DNA of 64,000 bases from CALAED01 sp036378315 (GCA_036378315.1 DASUWU010000039.1:1-64000); one strand, 5' to 3'. Positions 26,195 to 35,281 are shown, counted from the first letter of the stretch. The notes: generated by a model from the sequence alone, not told the origin. A program made the numbers and translations.

Positions 26195-27363
26195 CGACCG
26201 ACCATCCCGGCGACCCCTCGCTCCGGCGGTGGCGGCTGGTGCTGGGCGGCGAGGCCGCCGAGGCGACCGGCGTCACCCTGCGCGGCGACGAGGCGGGCAT
26301 GGACCGGTCGCTCGAGGCGCTGTACGGGGCGGCGCGCGGCGGTGCGGGCCTGACCGGCCGGCGCACGGCGGCCCTGGGCGCGTCGGCGCCGCAGGTGGCC
26401 CGGTGGCTGGGCGACATCCGCTCGTTCTTCCCCAAACCCGTCGTCCAGGTGATGCAGCAGGACGCGATCGACCGGCTCGATCTCACCAGGCTGCTGCTCG
26501 AACCCGAGATGCTCGAGGCGGTCGAGCCCGACGTCCACCTCGTCGGCACCCTGCTGTCGCTGAACCGGGTGATGCCGGAGCGGGCAAGGGAGTCGGCCCG
26601 CGACGTGGTCCGCACCGTCGTACGGGAGCTGGAGCGGCGGCTCGCCCAGCGCACCCGGTCGGCGATCGGCGGAGCGCTCGACCGCACGGCCCGCACGGCG
26701 CGGCCGCGCCGGCTCGCCGACGTCGACTGGAACCGGACGATCCATGCCAACCTGCGCCACTACCAGCCGGCGCACCGCACGGTGGTGCCGGACCGGCTGG
26801 TCGGGTACGGCCGCCGCCGGCAGGCCGTGCAGCGCGACGTGGTGCTGTGCGTCGACCAGAGCGGCTCGATGGCCACCTCGGTGGTGTACGCGGGGGTGTT
26901 CGGCGCGGTACTCGCCTCGATGCCGTCGCTGCGCACCTCGCTCGTGGTCTTCGACACCGCCGTCGTCGACCTCACCGAGCACCTGCACGACCCGGTCGAG
27001 CTGCTGTTCGGCACGCAGCTCGGCGGCGGCACCGACATCAACCGCGCCGTCGCCTACTGCCAACGCCTCATCACGCGGCCGGCGAGCACCATCGTGATGC
27101 TGATCACCGACCTGTACGAAGGCGGCGACCGCGACGAGATGCTCGCCCGGGTCGGCGCCCTCACGGCGGCGGGGGTGCGGGTCGTCGTGTTGCTCGCGCT
27201 GTCGGACGACGGCGCCCCCTCCTACGACCACGACACGGCGGCCGCGCTCGCCGCGCTCGGCGTGCCCGCGTTCGCCTGCACCCCTGACGCCTTCCCCGAC
27301 CTCATGGCCGCCGCGGTGGAGCGGCGCGACCTCACCGAGTGGTCGGAGCGCAACATCGAGTAA
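26191..27363 (+). CDS. VWA-domain protein of the MoxR operon
   Basis: A 390-aa protein with a helical N-terminal half (1-210) and a C-terminal von Willebrand A domain (about 213-375). The metal-ion-dependent adhesion site is complete: D222-Q-S224-G-S226, T281 in GGGTDIN and D307 in ITDLYEGG. VWA partners of MoxR ATPases bind the client through the metal site while the ATPase remodels it. Its ATG overlaps the DUF5682 stop (ATGA), giving translational coupling. The N-terminal region includes FFPKPVVQVMQQDAIDRLDLTRLLLEPE, conserved-looking and without known motif. TAA stop; the operon ends here. Confidence 0.88.
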   Translation: MTTDHPGDPSLRRWRLVLGGEAAEATGVTLRGDEAGMDRSLEALYGAARGGAGLTGRRTAALGASAPQVARWLGDIRSFFPKPVVQVMQQDAIDRLDLTRLLLEPEMLEAVEPDVHLVGTLLSLNRVMPERARESARDVVRTVVRELERRLAQRTRSAIGGALDRTARTARPRRLADVDWNRTIHANLRHYQPAHRTVVPDRLVGYGRRRQAVQRDVVLCVDQSGSMATSVVYAGVFGAVLASMPSLRTSLVVFDTAVVDLTEHLHDPVELLFGTQLGGGTDINRAVAYCQRLITRPASTIVMLITDLYEGGDRDEMLARVGALTAAGVRVVVLLALSDDGAPSYDHDTAAALAALGVPAFACTPDAFPDLMAAAVERRDLTEWSERNIE

Positions 27364-27400
27364 CGGATGGGGCGCGGCTGGCGCCCGAGGGGCGCCTACC

Positions 27401-28435
27401 ATGGGAGCCATGAGCGGCGACCACGCGCGCGGAGGGCCGCGCGGGCACGGGCACGGGCATGGTGGTCTCGCCACTCGGGCCGATGCCGCCGGGCGCCGCC
27501 ATCTGCTCGGCGCGCTGGCGCTGATCGTCGCGTTGATGGCCGGCGAGGTCGCCGTCGGCCTCGTCGCGCACTCCCTCGCGTTGATCACCGATGCCGCGCA
27601 CATGCTGACCGACGCCGTCGCCATCGGGCTGGCGCTGTTCGCCATGCGGCTGGCCGCCAAGCCGCCGGAGGGCGGTTACACCTACGGCCGCCGCCGGGCG
27701 GAGATCCTGTCCGCGCAGGGCAACGGCGTGCTGCTGCTCGGCCTCGCGTGCTTTTTCGTGTTCGAGGCGGTCCGCCGGCTGGCGGCGCCACCTGAGGTGT
27801 CCGGGCCGCTGGTGTTCGCCACCGCGCTCGCCGGCATCGTGGTGAACCTGGCGGCGACGGTGCTGGTCGGCCGGGCCGACCGGGCCAGCCTCAACATCGA
27901 GGGCGCGTTCCAGCACATCCTGAACGACCTGTACGCCTTCATCGCGACGGCGGTGGCCGGCCTGGTGGTCTGGACCAGCGGCTTCGCCCGGGCGGACGCG
28001 ATCGCCTCGCTGATCGTCGCCGCCCTCATGGTCAAGGCGGGGTACGGCCTGGTCCGCGACGCCTGGCGGATCATCATGGAGGCCGCTCCCCAGGGCATCG
28101 ACCCCGCCGAGGTCGGTGAACGGCTGGCCGCCCAGCCCTGCGTGGTCGAGGTCCACGACCTGCACGTCTGGGAGGTCACCTCCGGCTACGTCGCGGCGTC
28201 GGCGCACGTGCTGGTCGAACCTGGCGGCGACTGCCACGCCGTGCGCAAGAACCTCGGCGAGGTGCTCCGCGCGGAGTACGCGATCACCCACGCCACTCTT
28301 GAGGTCGATCACGCGGCCGACGACGCGGCGAGCGACGCGGCCGACCACTGCGCCGACGCGCACGGCCCCAGCCACCGCGTCCCGGGCGACGCCGAACCTC
28401 ACGTCCACCTCGGCGAGCCACACTGCGGCGGCTGA
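27401..28435 (+). CDS. Cation diffusion facilitator (CzcD/ZitB-like metal exporter)
   Basis: A 344-aa CDF transporter that should export Zn2+ or a similar divalent metal by proton exchange. The N-terminal cytoplasmic tail is His-rich (GHGHGHGG); six membrane segments follow. The metal site is readable: DAAHMLTD in TM2 (HxxxD) and FQHILNDL in TM5 (HxxxD). A C-terminal ferredoxin-like domain (EVHDLHVWEVTSGYVAASAHVLV) has the conserved HVW. A second His/Asp-rich stretch ends the protein. ATG at 27401 is preceded by GAGGGG; a second ATG at 27410 is possible. It lies alone after the VWA operon. Confidence 0.92.
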   Translation: MGAMSGDHARGGPRGHGHGHGGLATRADAAGRRHLLGALALIVALMAGEVAVGLVAHSLALITDAAHMLTDAVAIGLALFAMRLAAKPPEGGYTYGRRRAEILSAQGNGVLLLGLACFFVFEAVRRLAAPPEVSGPLVFATALAGIVVNLAATVLVGRADRASLNIEGAFQHILNDLYAFIATAVAGLVVWTSGFARADAIASLIVAALMVKAGYGLVRDAWRIIMEAAPQGIDPAEVGERLAAQPCVVEVHDLHVWEVTSGYVAASAHVLVEPGGDCHAVRKNLGEVLRAEYAITHATLEVDHAADDAASDAADHCADAHGPSHRVPGDAEPHVHLGEPHCGG

Positions 28436-28498
28436 CGCCGCAATTCGCCCGATTCGCCTAGTCCGTCCGGTTCGCCCGGTTATTCCCCCGGGCGCGCG

Positions 28499-28504
28499 TA
28501 AGGT
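28499..28504 (+). promoter_or_regulatory. -10 box suggesting leaderless start of the lipid-kinase gene
   Basis: TAAGGT ends 6 nt before the ATG at 28511, placing the likely transcription start on the start codon. There is no separate ribosome site and no clear -35. Confidence 0.35.
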
Positions 28505-28510
28505 GTGGTG

Positions 28511-29449
28511 ATGCGCAGCAAGGCGGAGCTGGAGCGGGCCATCCGGTCCGGCGGCCGGGGCGTCCTCATCGTCAACACCCGGTCCAGGCGCGGCCGGCGG
28601 CTGTTCGCGAGGGCCAGGCGCCGGGTCGGCACCGGCGTCAGGCTCGTGGCCGCCTTCCCTGTGCCCGACCCGGCCGAGCTGCCAGAGGTCTTCCGTACCG
28701 CGCTCGCGCTCGACCCCGACCTGGTCGTCGTGGGCGGCGGCGACGGCACGCTCAAGGAGGCGGTCGGGCACCTGGTGCACCGAGACGTCGCGCTCGGCGT
28801 GCTGCCGCTTGGCACCACCAACAACTTCGCCCGCAGCCTGGGCTTGCCGCTCGGCCTGCGCGGCGCCGCCCGGGTGATCCGCCAGGGCAAGGTCGCCGAT
28901 GTCGACGCCGGCCTGGTCAGCCGCGACGGCGGCGCCGACGTCTTCGCCAACATGGTCAGCCTCGGCATGTCGGTGGCCGTCGCGAAGGCGGCGCCGCCCG
29001 GGCTCAAGCGCGTCGCGGGACGGACCGCCTACGCGCTGACCGCGCTGCGCCGGATGCCGGTGCACCAGCCGTTTCGCGCCACCGTCCGCACCCAGGACGC
29101 CACCTACGACGTCGTCACCCACCAGCTCAACGTCGCCAACGGCGCGCACCACAGCGGGCGGCCGATCGCCCGCGACGCCGGACCCGACGACCGGCTCCTC
29201 GCGGTCTACCGGCTCGGTGACGGCAGCCGGCACCGGCTGGCCGGCGCGACGCTGCGGCACGTCATCGCCGGCCATCGGCGCAGCCTTGACGAGGACGCGT
29301 TCATCACGACCCGCGAGGTGCACATCGAGACCGACCCGCCGCTGCCCGTCGACGTGGACGGCGAAATCCGCGGTCTGACGCCGGTCCGCGTCTCCCTGCT
29401 GCCCAACGCGCTGCGCGTCATGGTCCCGCCGGACTTCACCGACACCTGA
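28511..29449 (+). CDS. Diacylglycerol-kinase-family lipid kinase
   Basis: A 312-aa DAGK-like enzyme. The nucleotide-binding signature VVVGGGDGTLKEAVGHLV and the following LGVLPLGTTNNFARSLGLPLGLRGAARVI are unmistakable; the C-terminal beta-sandwich includes NVANGAHHSGRPIARDAGPDDRLL and PLPVDVDGEIRGLTPVRVSLLPNALRVMVP. Such enzymes phosphorylate diacylglycerol, sphingoid-like or other lipids at the inner membrane; YegS/BmrU-type relatives have varied substrates. ATG chosen over two GTG codons immediately upstream. It converges on the M50-like gene with an 8-nt gap. Confidence 0.9.
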   Translation: MRSKAELERAIRSGGRGVLIVNTRSRRGRRLFARARRRVGTGVRLVAAFPVPDPAELPEVFRTALALDPDLVVVGGGDGTLKEAVGHLVHRDVALGVLPLGTTNNFARSLGLPLGLRGAARVIRQGKVADVDAGLVSRDGGADVFANMVSLGMSVAVAKAAPPGLKRVAGRTAYALTALRRMPVHQPFRATVRTQDATYDVVTHQLNVANGAHHSGRPIARDAGPDDRLLAVYRLGDGSRHRLAGATLRHVIAGHRRSLDEDAFITTREVHIETDPPLPVDVDGEIRGLTPVRVSLLPNALRVMVPPDFTDT

Positions 29450-29457
29450 AGCACCCC

Positions 29458-30174
29458 CTAGATCTCCGGGGTGAGGAGCTGGGCGCCGAAGAACAGTGCG
29501 AGGATCGCGACGAGACCGAACACGGTGACCCAGGCGAGCCCGGGGAGCCCGGTCAGCCGGGCCAGCTGGTCGGCGTCGGAGTCCCTGGCCCGCCGCCTGG
29601 CCCGCTTCTGCTGGAGCTCGACGACCGGTCGCGCGCCGGCCAGCAGCAGGAAGAACGCGCCCAGGTAGGCGAAGCCGGCCTGCACCTCGGCGTCCCCGAG
29701 CCATGACACGGCGAAAATGATCGCGCCGGTGACCAGCACCGAGAACACGCCGTACATGTTGCGGATCATGATGAGCATCGCGGCGAGCAGTGCGATCGCG
29801 GTCCACAGCATCAGCGTGATGCGCCCGTCGCTGAGCAGCCAGGCGTACCCGAGGCCGAGCAGCGGCGGGGTGACGTAGCCGGCGAGCGCGGTGCAGATCA
29901 TGCCGGGTCCGTGCGGCCGCCCCCGCGAGACGGTGACGCCCGAGGTGTCGGAGTGCAGCCGGATGCCGTCCAACCGGCGGCCGGTGAGCAGGGCGACCAG
30001 GGCGTGCCCGCCCTCGTGCGCGATCGTGACGACGTTGCGCGTCACCCGCCAGGTGGGGCCGTGCGCCACCGCGAGCAGCGCCGCGACGCCGGACACGGCG
30101 ACGAGCCACAACGGCGGGTCCGGTTGGGTCCCGGTCACCCGATCCCACAGCTCGCTGACTGTCGTCGTATCCAC
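29458..30174 (-). CDS. M50-like integral membrane metallopeptidase
   Basis: A 238-aa membrane protein with the zinc motif H53-E-G-G-H57 (HExxH) in VVTIAHEGGHALVALLTGRRLDGIRL, followed by HSDTSGVT, a layout found in short M50B-like actinobacterial proteins. Five or six membrane segments flank it, and a cytoplasmic RKR-rich stretch (LQQKRARRRARDSDADQL) separates the last two. GTG at 30174 is chosen because AGAGG lies 6 nt upstream; longer readings have no membrane segment or ribosome site. It could cleave a membrane substrate such as an anti-sigma factor, but no partner gene is nearby. The third zinc ligand is not obvious. Confidence 0.78.
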   Translation of the reverse strand: MDTTTVSELWDRVTGTQPDPPLWLVAVSGVAALLAVAHGPTWRVTRNVVTIAHEGGHALVALLTGRRLDGIRLHSDTSGVTVSRGRPHGPGMICTALAGYVTPPLLGLGYAWLLSDGRITLMLWTAIALLAAMLIMIRNMYGVFSVLVTGAIIFAVSWLGDAEVQAGFAYLGAFFLLLAGARPVVELQQKRARRRARDSDADQLARLTGLPGLAWVTVFGLVAILALFFGAQLLTPEI

Positions 30175-30361
30175 GGCCGCCTCTGCGTCGATGATGTAGG
30201 GCCACAGGTTAGTGGCGTTTGCCGCCGAACGCCCGGTGTGCCGGAAAGAGCCGCCCCGGCAAAGGACGGGCAATGCTTGCCTCAAGCCGCGAATGACGAT
30301 CTCGCGCCCTTCCTAACCTCTCGACCCGGAAGTTCATGCCGGGCCCAGAGGAGCGTTCGTG

Positions 30362-31459
30362 ATGGACGACGAGACAACACCCAGGTCCGCGGCCGACCGG
30401 AGGTACGCGCGGCTGGTCCGCCTGGCCTATCTGGTGCTGCCGGCCGTGGGCCGCCGGAGGTACCGCCTGGCGATCGCCCAGCGGATCGTCGACACCAGCC
30501 TGGAACGGGGCGGCGGCCGCGGCGCCCGGCCCGGAGACCATGCCTACGCCCCGATCAGGAGCCAGGTGCTGCGCCAGGCGATGTACCCGCGGCGCCGGTT
30601 GTGGATCGGCCTCAACCGGTGGCTGCGCGGCCTGCCCGACGGCGCGCCGGCCATGCCGGCCAGGCTCGCCGCACTGGATCCCGCCGTGCGGGCGGCTTAT
30701 GTCCTGCGCCGGGTGGAGTCGTTGCCGCGCTCCATCGTGCGCGACGAGCTCGCCGCGGCCGGCGTACCCGACGCGGCCTGGGTCGTGGCCGCCGCCGCCG
30801 AAGTGCCGGAGCTGGCGCTGCCCAGGGTGATGCCAGGGCCGCCGGTGCACCGGCGGTCGCCCATCCCGGTACCGGTTCCGATCGCGGTCGCCGGGGTGCT
30901 CACGCTCGCCGCCGTGGTGGCCGCGCAGTCCGGCCCGCTGGCCGATCGTTCGCGGCCCGCCGAACGGTCGCGATCGGCCGAGCATCCGCCCGCGCCCCGG
31001 CGCCCGATCGCGGGTCGGAACTCAGCCACGCCCCCGCTCGTGACCGCCAGGCCGGCGGCGGACGCCGGGCCCAGGATCACCACGGTGCAGTTCTGGTCGG
31101 GACGGCTGCCGGGCGGCGCGTATGCCCGCTGGACGTGCCGCCGCACCGCGGCGCCCGGGCGGCCGACCCGGGCCGACGGCACCTTGATCGTGGGGGCGCG
31201 GCGGCTGGCCACCGGCGACTGCGGGCGCGTCCCCGGCGCCACGGTGGGCGGCACCTGGTGGTACGCGTCAGGCGGCCGGTGGTACTACGTCGCCGCCGCC
31301 AGCCCGCACTTCGCGGTCCGGGTGGTCGCGCCGGCGTCGTTCCCTTACCCCGTGCCGGGCGCGCGCGAGGGCATGCTCGCGGTGCCGGGCCCGCGCGCCG
31401 CGGCGCGGCCGGGGACGCCGATGACCGTCACCGCCCGCCGCGTCCGCGCCGCCGGATAG
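30362..31459 (+). CDS. Unknown single-pass membrane protein
   Basis: A 365-aa protein I do not recognise. The cytoplasmic N-terminal half is Arg-rich and helical (RRYARLVRLAYLVLPAVGRRRYRLAIAQRIVDTS), reminiscent of sigma-factor-like or regulatory helices of other actinobacterial membrane proteins. A single membrane segment (about 172-190, PIAVAGVLTLAAVVAA) follows. The extracytoplasmic part has a Pro/Arg linker and a Trp/Tyr/Gly-rich domain (VQFWSGRLPGGAYARWTCRR, TWWYASGGRWYYVAAASPHF) with two cysteines. GAGGAG sits about 7 nt before the start. It may be a membrane sensor; no partner is evident. Confidence 0.65.
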   Translation: MDDETTPRSAADRRYARLVRLAYLVLPAVGRRRYRLAIAQRIVDTSLERGGGRGARPGDHAYAPIRSQVLRQAMYPRRRLWIGLNRWLRGLPDGAPAMPARLAALDPAVRAAYVLRRVESLPRSIVRDELAAAGVPDAAWVVAAAAEVPELALPRVMPGPPVHRRSPIPVPVPIAVAGVLTLAAVVAAQSGPLADRSRPAERSRSAEHPPAPRRPIAGRNSATPPLVTARPAADAGPRITTVQFWSGRLPGGAYARWTCRRTAAPGRPTRADGTLIVGARRLATGDCGRVPGATVGGTWWYASGGRWYYVAAASPHFAVRVVAPASFPYPVPGAREGMLAVPGPRAAARPGTPMTVTARRVRAAG

Positions 31460-31527
31460 ACCTCTGGGCCGAATGTGATTCCATCTGGTCCAGGGGAAAC
31501 CGTCCCCGGCCGGAGGGAGGCCGCGTC

Positions 31528-32664
31528 ATGGGCAAGGGACCGCTGTCCGGGGTGCGGGTGCTCGAGCTGGCCGGCATCGGGCCGGCGCCGTTCGCCGCCA
31601 TGCTGCTCGCCGACCTGGGCGCCGGGGTCATCCGGGTGGACCGCCCGTCCGGACGGTCGTTCCCCATCGCGGAAAAGGACCTGACGAACCGGGGGAAGCG
31701 GTCCATCGCCGTGGACCTCAAGCACGACAGGGGCCGCGAGGTGGTGCTCCGCCTCGTCGAGCGGTCGGACATACTCATCGAGGGCTTCCGGCCCGGTGTC
31801 ACCGAGCGTCTCGGCCTCGGCCCGGCCGACTGCCTGGCTCGCAATCCCGCGCTCGTGTACGGCCGGATGACCGGCTGGGGGCAGCACGGCCCGCTCGCGC
31901 AGAGCGCCGGGCACGACATCGGCTACATCGCGGTCGCCGGGGTCCTGCATGCCATCGGCCGCGCCGGCGGCCCACCGCAGGTGCCGGTCAACCTGCTGGG
32001 CGACTTCGCCGGCGGCAGCATGTACCTCGTCGTCGGCGTCCTCGCGGCGCTGCTCGAGGCCAGGAGCGGCGGGGCGGGCCAGGTCGTGGACGCCGCCATC
32101 GTCGACGGCGCGGCGCACCTGTCCACCTTCGTCCACGCGTTCATGGCGGCCGGCGCCTGGCGGGACGAGCGGGGCGTGAACATGCTCGACACCGGGGCGC
32201 CCTGGTACGACGTGTACGAGACGGCCGACGGCGGGTACATGGCCGTCGGGGCGATCGAGCCGCAGTTCTACGCCGAGTTCCTGCGCCGCCTCGGCCTCCA
32301 GGATCTGCCCGGCCAGCACGACGCGGACCGCTGGCCGGAGCTGCGCGAGCGGTTCGCCGCCGCGTTCAAGTCCAGGACCCGCGCCGAGTGGACCGAGATC
32401 TTCCTGCCTGGCGACGCCTGCGTCGCCCCCGTCCTGTCGCTCACCGAGGCCAGGGCGCATCCGTACAACACCGCGCGCGAGGTGTTCACCCGCGGGGCGG
32501 ACGGCGTGCCGCAGCCCGCGCCGGCGCCGCGCTTCTCCCGCACCCCGGGCGCCGTCGGCGGGCCGCCGGCGACCGCGGGGGCGCACACCCGGGAGGTGCT
32601 GGCCGAGCTCGGCTTCGCGGACGTGGACGAGCTCCTCGCCGCCGGCGCCGTCGCCCAGGGCTGA
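31528..32664 (+). CDS. CaiB/BaiF family: alpha-methylacyl-CoA racemase-like
   Basis: A 378-aa family III CoA-transferase fold protein. Residues matching the Mycobacterium racemase active site are present: H129 in AGHDIGY, D159 in NLLGDFAGGSM and the glutamate in GAIEPQFYAEF, which favours alpha-methylacyl-CoA epimerisation over CoA transfer. Such racemases let (2R)-methyl acyl-CoAs enter beta-oxidation. Start ATG has GGAGGGAGG 7 nt upstream. It is followed after 12 nt by an acyl-CoA dehydrogenase and then a thiolase, a block for degrading branched fatty acids, isoprenoid or sterol side chains. Confidence 0.87.
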   Translation: MGKGPLSGVRVLELAGIGPAPFAAMLLADLGAGVIRVDRPSGRSFPIAEKDLTNRGKRSIAVDLKHDRGREVVLRLVERSDILIEGFRPGVTERLGLGPADCLARNPALVYGRMTGWGQHGPLAQSAGHDIGYIAVAGVLHAIGRAGGPPQVPVNLLGDFAGGSMYLVVGVLAALLEARSGGAGQVVDAAIVDGAAHLSTFVHAFMAAGAWRDERGVNMLDTGAPWYDVYETADGGYMAVGAIEPQFYAEFLRRLGLQDLPGQHDADRWPELRERFAAAFKSRTRAEWTEIFLPGDACVAPVLSLTEARAHPYNTAREVFTRGADGVPQPAPAPRFSRTPGAVGGPPATAGAHTREVLAELGFADVDELLAAGAVAQG

Positions 32665-32676
32665 GGGGCGGGCGCG

Positions 32677-33846
32677 GTGTTCGGGCTTGCCGGCGACGAG
32701 CGCGCGATCGTCGACGTGGTGGCCGAGTTCGTCGACAAGGACGTACGCCCCGTGGTGCGCGACCTGGAGCACGCCGACGCCTATCCCGGCGATCTCGTCG
32801 ACGGCATGCGCCGGCTCGGCGTCTTCGGGCTGCTCGTGCCCGAGGCGTACGGCGGCGCCGACGTGTCGGTCCCGTGCTTCGCCATGGTCACCGAAGAGCT
32901 CGCCCGCGGCTGGATGAGCCTCGCCGGAGCGATGGGCGGGCACAGCGTCGTGGCCTTCCTCCTCCGCGAGTTCGGCACCGACCGGCAGCGCGAGCGCTAC
33001 CTGCCGCGGATGGCGACCGGCGAGCTGCGCGCGGCGATGGCGCTGACCGAGCCGGGTGGTGGCTCCGACCTGCAGGCGATGCGCACGGTCGCCGACCGCA
33101 CCGCCGGGGGGTTCACCGTGCGCGGCGTGAAGACCTGGATCACCAACGCCCGCCGGGCCGGCCTCATCGCGCTGCTGTGCAAGACCGACCCGGCCGCCGA
33201 CCCGCCGCACGCCGGGATCTCCGTGCTGCTCGTCGAGCGCGGCGGCTACCAGGTCTCGCGGGACCTGCCCAAGCTCGGCTACAAAGGCGTGGAGTCGTGC
33301 GAGGTCGTCTTCGACGACGTGCCGGTGCCGGCGGACGCGGTGCTCGGCGGGGCGGCGGGCTCCGGATTCGCGCAGATGATGCGCGGCCTGGAGATCGGCC
33401 GGATCCAGGTGGCGGCGCGGGCGCTCGGCGTCGGCCGGGCCGCGCTCGACGACGCGCTGGCCTACGCACAACAGCGCGAGGCGTTCGGCGTGCCCATCTG
33501 GAAGCACCAGTCGATCGGCAACTACCTCGCCGACATGGCCACCTCGCTGCGCGCGGCCAGGCTGCTCACGCTGGACGCGGCGGATCGCCTGCAGGCCGGG
33601 CACCGCGCCGACATGGAGGCGGGCATGGCCAAGCTGTTCGCCTCGGAGACCGCGATGAGGATCGCGATGGACGCGCTGCGCGTCCACGGGGGCTACGGCT
33701 ACTCCACCGAGTTCGACGTGGAGCGGTACTACAGGGACGCGCCGCTGATGATCGTGGGGGAGGGCACCAACGAGATCCAGCGGAACGTGATCGTCCGCCA
33801 GCTGATCGCCCGCGCCCGCGACGGCGGCCGCGCGGCCGGCCCGTAG
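32677..33846 (+). CDS. Acyl-CoA dehydrogenase
   Basis: A 389-aa flavoenzyme that introduces the alpha,beta double bond in acyl-CoA. It has AMALTEPGGGSDLQAM (FAD/substrate loop), KTWITNA, GRIQVAARALGVGRAALDDALAYAQQREAFG and the catalytic glutamate E362 in GEGTNEIQ. FAD is expected as cofactor with electron transfer flavoprotein as acceptor. GTG start. Substrate length cannot be read; context with a methylacyl-CoA racemase suggests branched substrates. The thiolase follows 11 nt after the stop. Confidence 0.92.
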   Translation: MFGLAGDERAIVDVVAEFVDKDVRPVVRDLEHADAYPGDLVDGMRRLGVFGLLVPEAYGGADVSVPCFAMVTEELARGWMSLAGAMGGHSVVAFLLREFGTDRQRERYLPRMATGELRAAMALTEPGGGSDLQAMRTVADRTAGGFTVRGVKTWITNARRAGLIALLCKTDPAADPPHAGISVLLVERGGYQVSRDLPKLGYKGVESCEVVFDDVPVPADAVLGGAAGSGFAQMMRGLEIGRIQVAARALGVGRAALDDALAYAQQREAFGVPIWKHQSIGNYLADMATSLRAARLLTLDAADRLQAGHRADMEAGMAKLFASETAMRIAMDALRVHGGYGYSTEFDVERYYRDAPLMIVGEGTNEIQRNVIVRQLIARARDGGRAAGP

Positions 33847-33857
33847 GCTCGACAGGC

Positions 33858-35078
33858 ATGGAGGTCCCCTTGAACGATGTCGTGATCTGTTCCCCCGTCC
33901 GTACCCCCGTCGGCCGGTTCGGCGGTGCCCTCAAGGACGTGCCGGCGCAGGCGCTCGCCGCCACGGTGATCGCTGAGCTGGTGAAGCGCACCGGGGTGGA
34001 CAGGGTCGACGACGTGATCCTCGGCCAGTGCTACCCGAGCGGCGAGGCGCCGGCGATCGGCAGGGTGGCGGCGCTCGACGCCGGGCTGCCGGTGGAGACC
34101 CCGGGCAGCCAGCTCGACCGCCGCTGCGGTTCTGGCCTGCAGGCCGTCATCAACGCCGTCCTCGAGGTGGCGTCCGGTGCCTGCGAGTCGGTCATCGCGG
34201 GCGGCGCCGAGAGCATGAGCCAGGCCGAGTACTACGCCACCGGCCTGCGCTGGGGCCGGCCCGGCGAAGAGATCAAGCTGACCGACCGGCTGGCCCGCGC
34301 CCGGGTCACCGCCGGCGGCCGGCACCACCCGGTGCCCGGCGGCATGCTCGAGACCGCGGAGAACGTGCGCAAGCAGTACGGCATCACGCGCGAGGAGCAG
34401 GACCGGCTGGCGCTGCTGTCGCACCGGCGGGCCGTCGCCGCCCAAGAGCAGGGCCGGTTCGCCGACGAGATCGTGGCCGTCGAGGTGCCGGGCCGCCACG
34501 AGACCGCCGTCGTCGACCGCGACGAGCACCCGCGCGCCGACTCCACGCTGGAGCAGCTTGCCGCGCTGCGCCCGGTGCGGCGCAGGCTGGACCCCGAGTC
34601 GACCGTCACGGCGGGCAACGCGAGCGGCCAGAACGACGGCGCCGCCGTCTGTCTCGTGACCACCCGCGAGAACGCCGACCGGCTCGGCCTGCCCGTTCGG
34701 GCCAGGCTCGTGTCGTGGGCGGTGGCCGGGGTGCCGCCGCACCTCATGGGGCTCGGCCCGGTGCCGGCGGCGGCGCGGGCGCTGGAGCGCGCCGGCCTCG
34801 CTTTGGCCGACATGGACCTCATCGAGCTGAACGAGGCGTTCGCCGCCCAGGTCCTCGGGGTGGCCCGCGAGTGGGGGTTCACCGACCTCGACGCCGACTT
34901 CGACCGGGTCAACGTCAACGGCTCCGGCATCTCGCTCGGTCACCCGGTCGGCGCGACCGGCTGCCGCATCCTCGCCACGCTGCTGCACGAGATGGTCCGC
35001 AGGGACGCGCGATACGGTCTCGAGACGATGTGCATCGGCGGCGGCCAGGGCCTCGCCGCGGTCATCGAGCGGTGCTGA
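33858..35078 (+). CDS. Acetyl-CoA acyltransferase (thiolase)
   Basis: A 406-aa thiolase completing the acyl-CoA block. Catalytic residues: nucleophile C90 in LDRRCGSGLQA, H362 in GHPVGATG and C392 in MCIGGGQG; NEAF is also present. It should cleave 3-ketoacyl-CoA to acetyl-CoA (or propionyl-CoA) and a shortened acyl-CoA. There is no enoyl-CoA hydratase or hydroxyacyl-CoA dehydrogenase in this cluster, so those steps must be encoded elsewhere. ATG at 33858; a long perfect hairpin lies about 100 nt after the stop. Confidence 0.92.
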   Translation: MEVPLNDVVICSPVRTPVGRFGGALKDVPAQALAATVIAELVKRTGVDRVDDVILGQCYPSGEAPAIGRVAALDAGLPVETPGSQLDRRCGSGLQAVINAVLEVASGACESVIAGGAESMSQAEYYATGLRWGRPGEEIKLTDRLARARVTAGGRHHPVPGGMLETAENVRKQYGITREEQDRLALLSHRRAVAAQEQGRFADEIVAVEVPGRHETAVVDRDEHPRADSTLEQLAALRPVRRRLDPESTVTAGNASGQNDGAAVCLVTTRENADRLGLPVRARLVSWAVAGVPPHLMGLGPVPAAARALERAGLALADMDLIELNEAFAAQVLGVAREWGFTDLDADFDRVNVNGSGISLGHPVGATGCRILATLLHEMVRRDARYGLETMCIGGGQGLAAVIERC

Positions 35079-35176
35079 CGACGCCGACCGGCGCCAGTTT
35101 CACCGATTCGGTAACACGAGGCGTGCTCGAATGATTACCTAGAGGGGTCGATCCGCGTCGGATTCCTTCGCCGGTT

Positions 35177-35239
35177 CCTTCGCCGTGGGGACATAGCGGA
35201 GCTGAGCGCGGCGGCTCCGCTATGTCCCCACGGCGAAGG
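35177..35239. terminator. Perfect 26-bp inverted repeat after the thiolase
   Basis: The arms 35177-35202 and 35214-35239 are exact inverse complements with an 11-nt loop, the longest perfect hairpin in the window. It lies 98 nt after the thiolase stop and before the glycosyltransferase gene, so terminator is the simplest reading. Its length and perfection also fit a remnant of a mobile repeat. Confidence 0.7.
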
Positions 35240-35281
35240 GCCCGCCCCGGCTACCCTGATGTTCATCTGAGCGTCACGTTA

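Noticed and set aside
24661..27660. A 999-codon minus-strand open frame opposite the DUF5682 and VWA genes
   Set aside because: Serine/arginine-rich shadow of two genes with clear motifs on the plus strand.
27332..30205. A 957-codon minus-strand open frame across the CDF and lipid-kinase genes
   Set aside because: Antisense shadow; only the M50-like gene in another frame of this strand has membrane segments and an HExxH motif.
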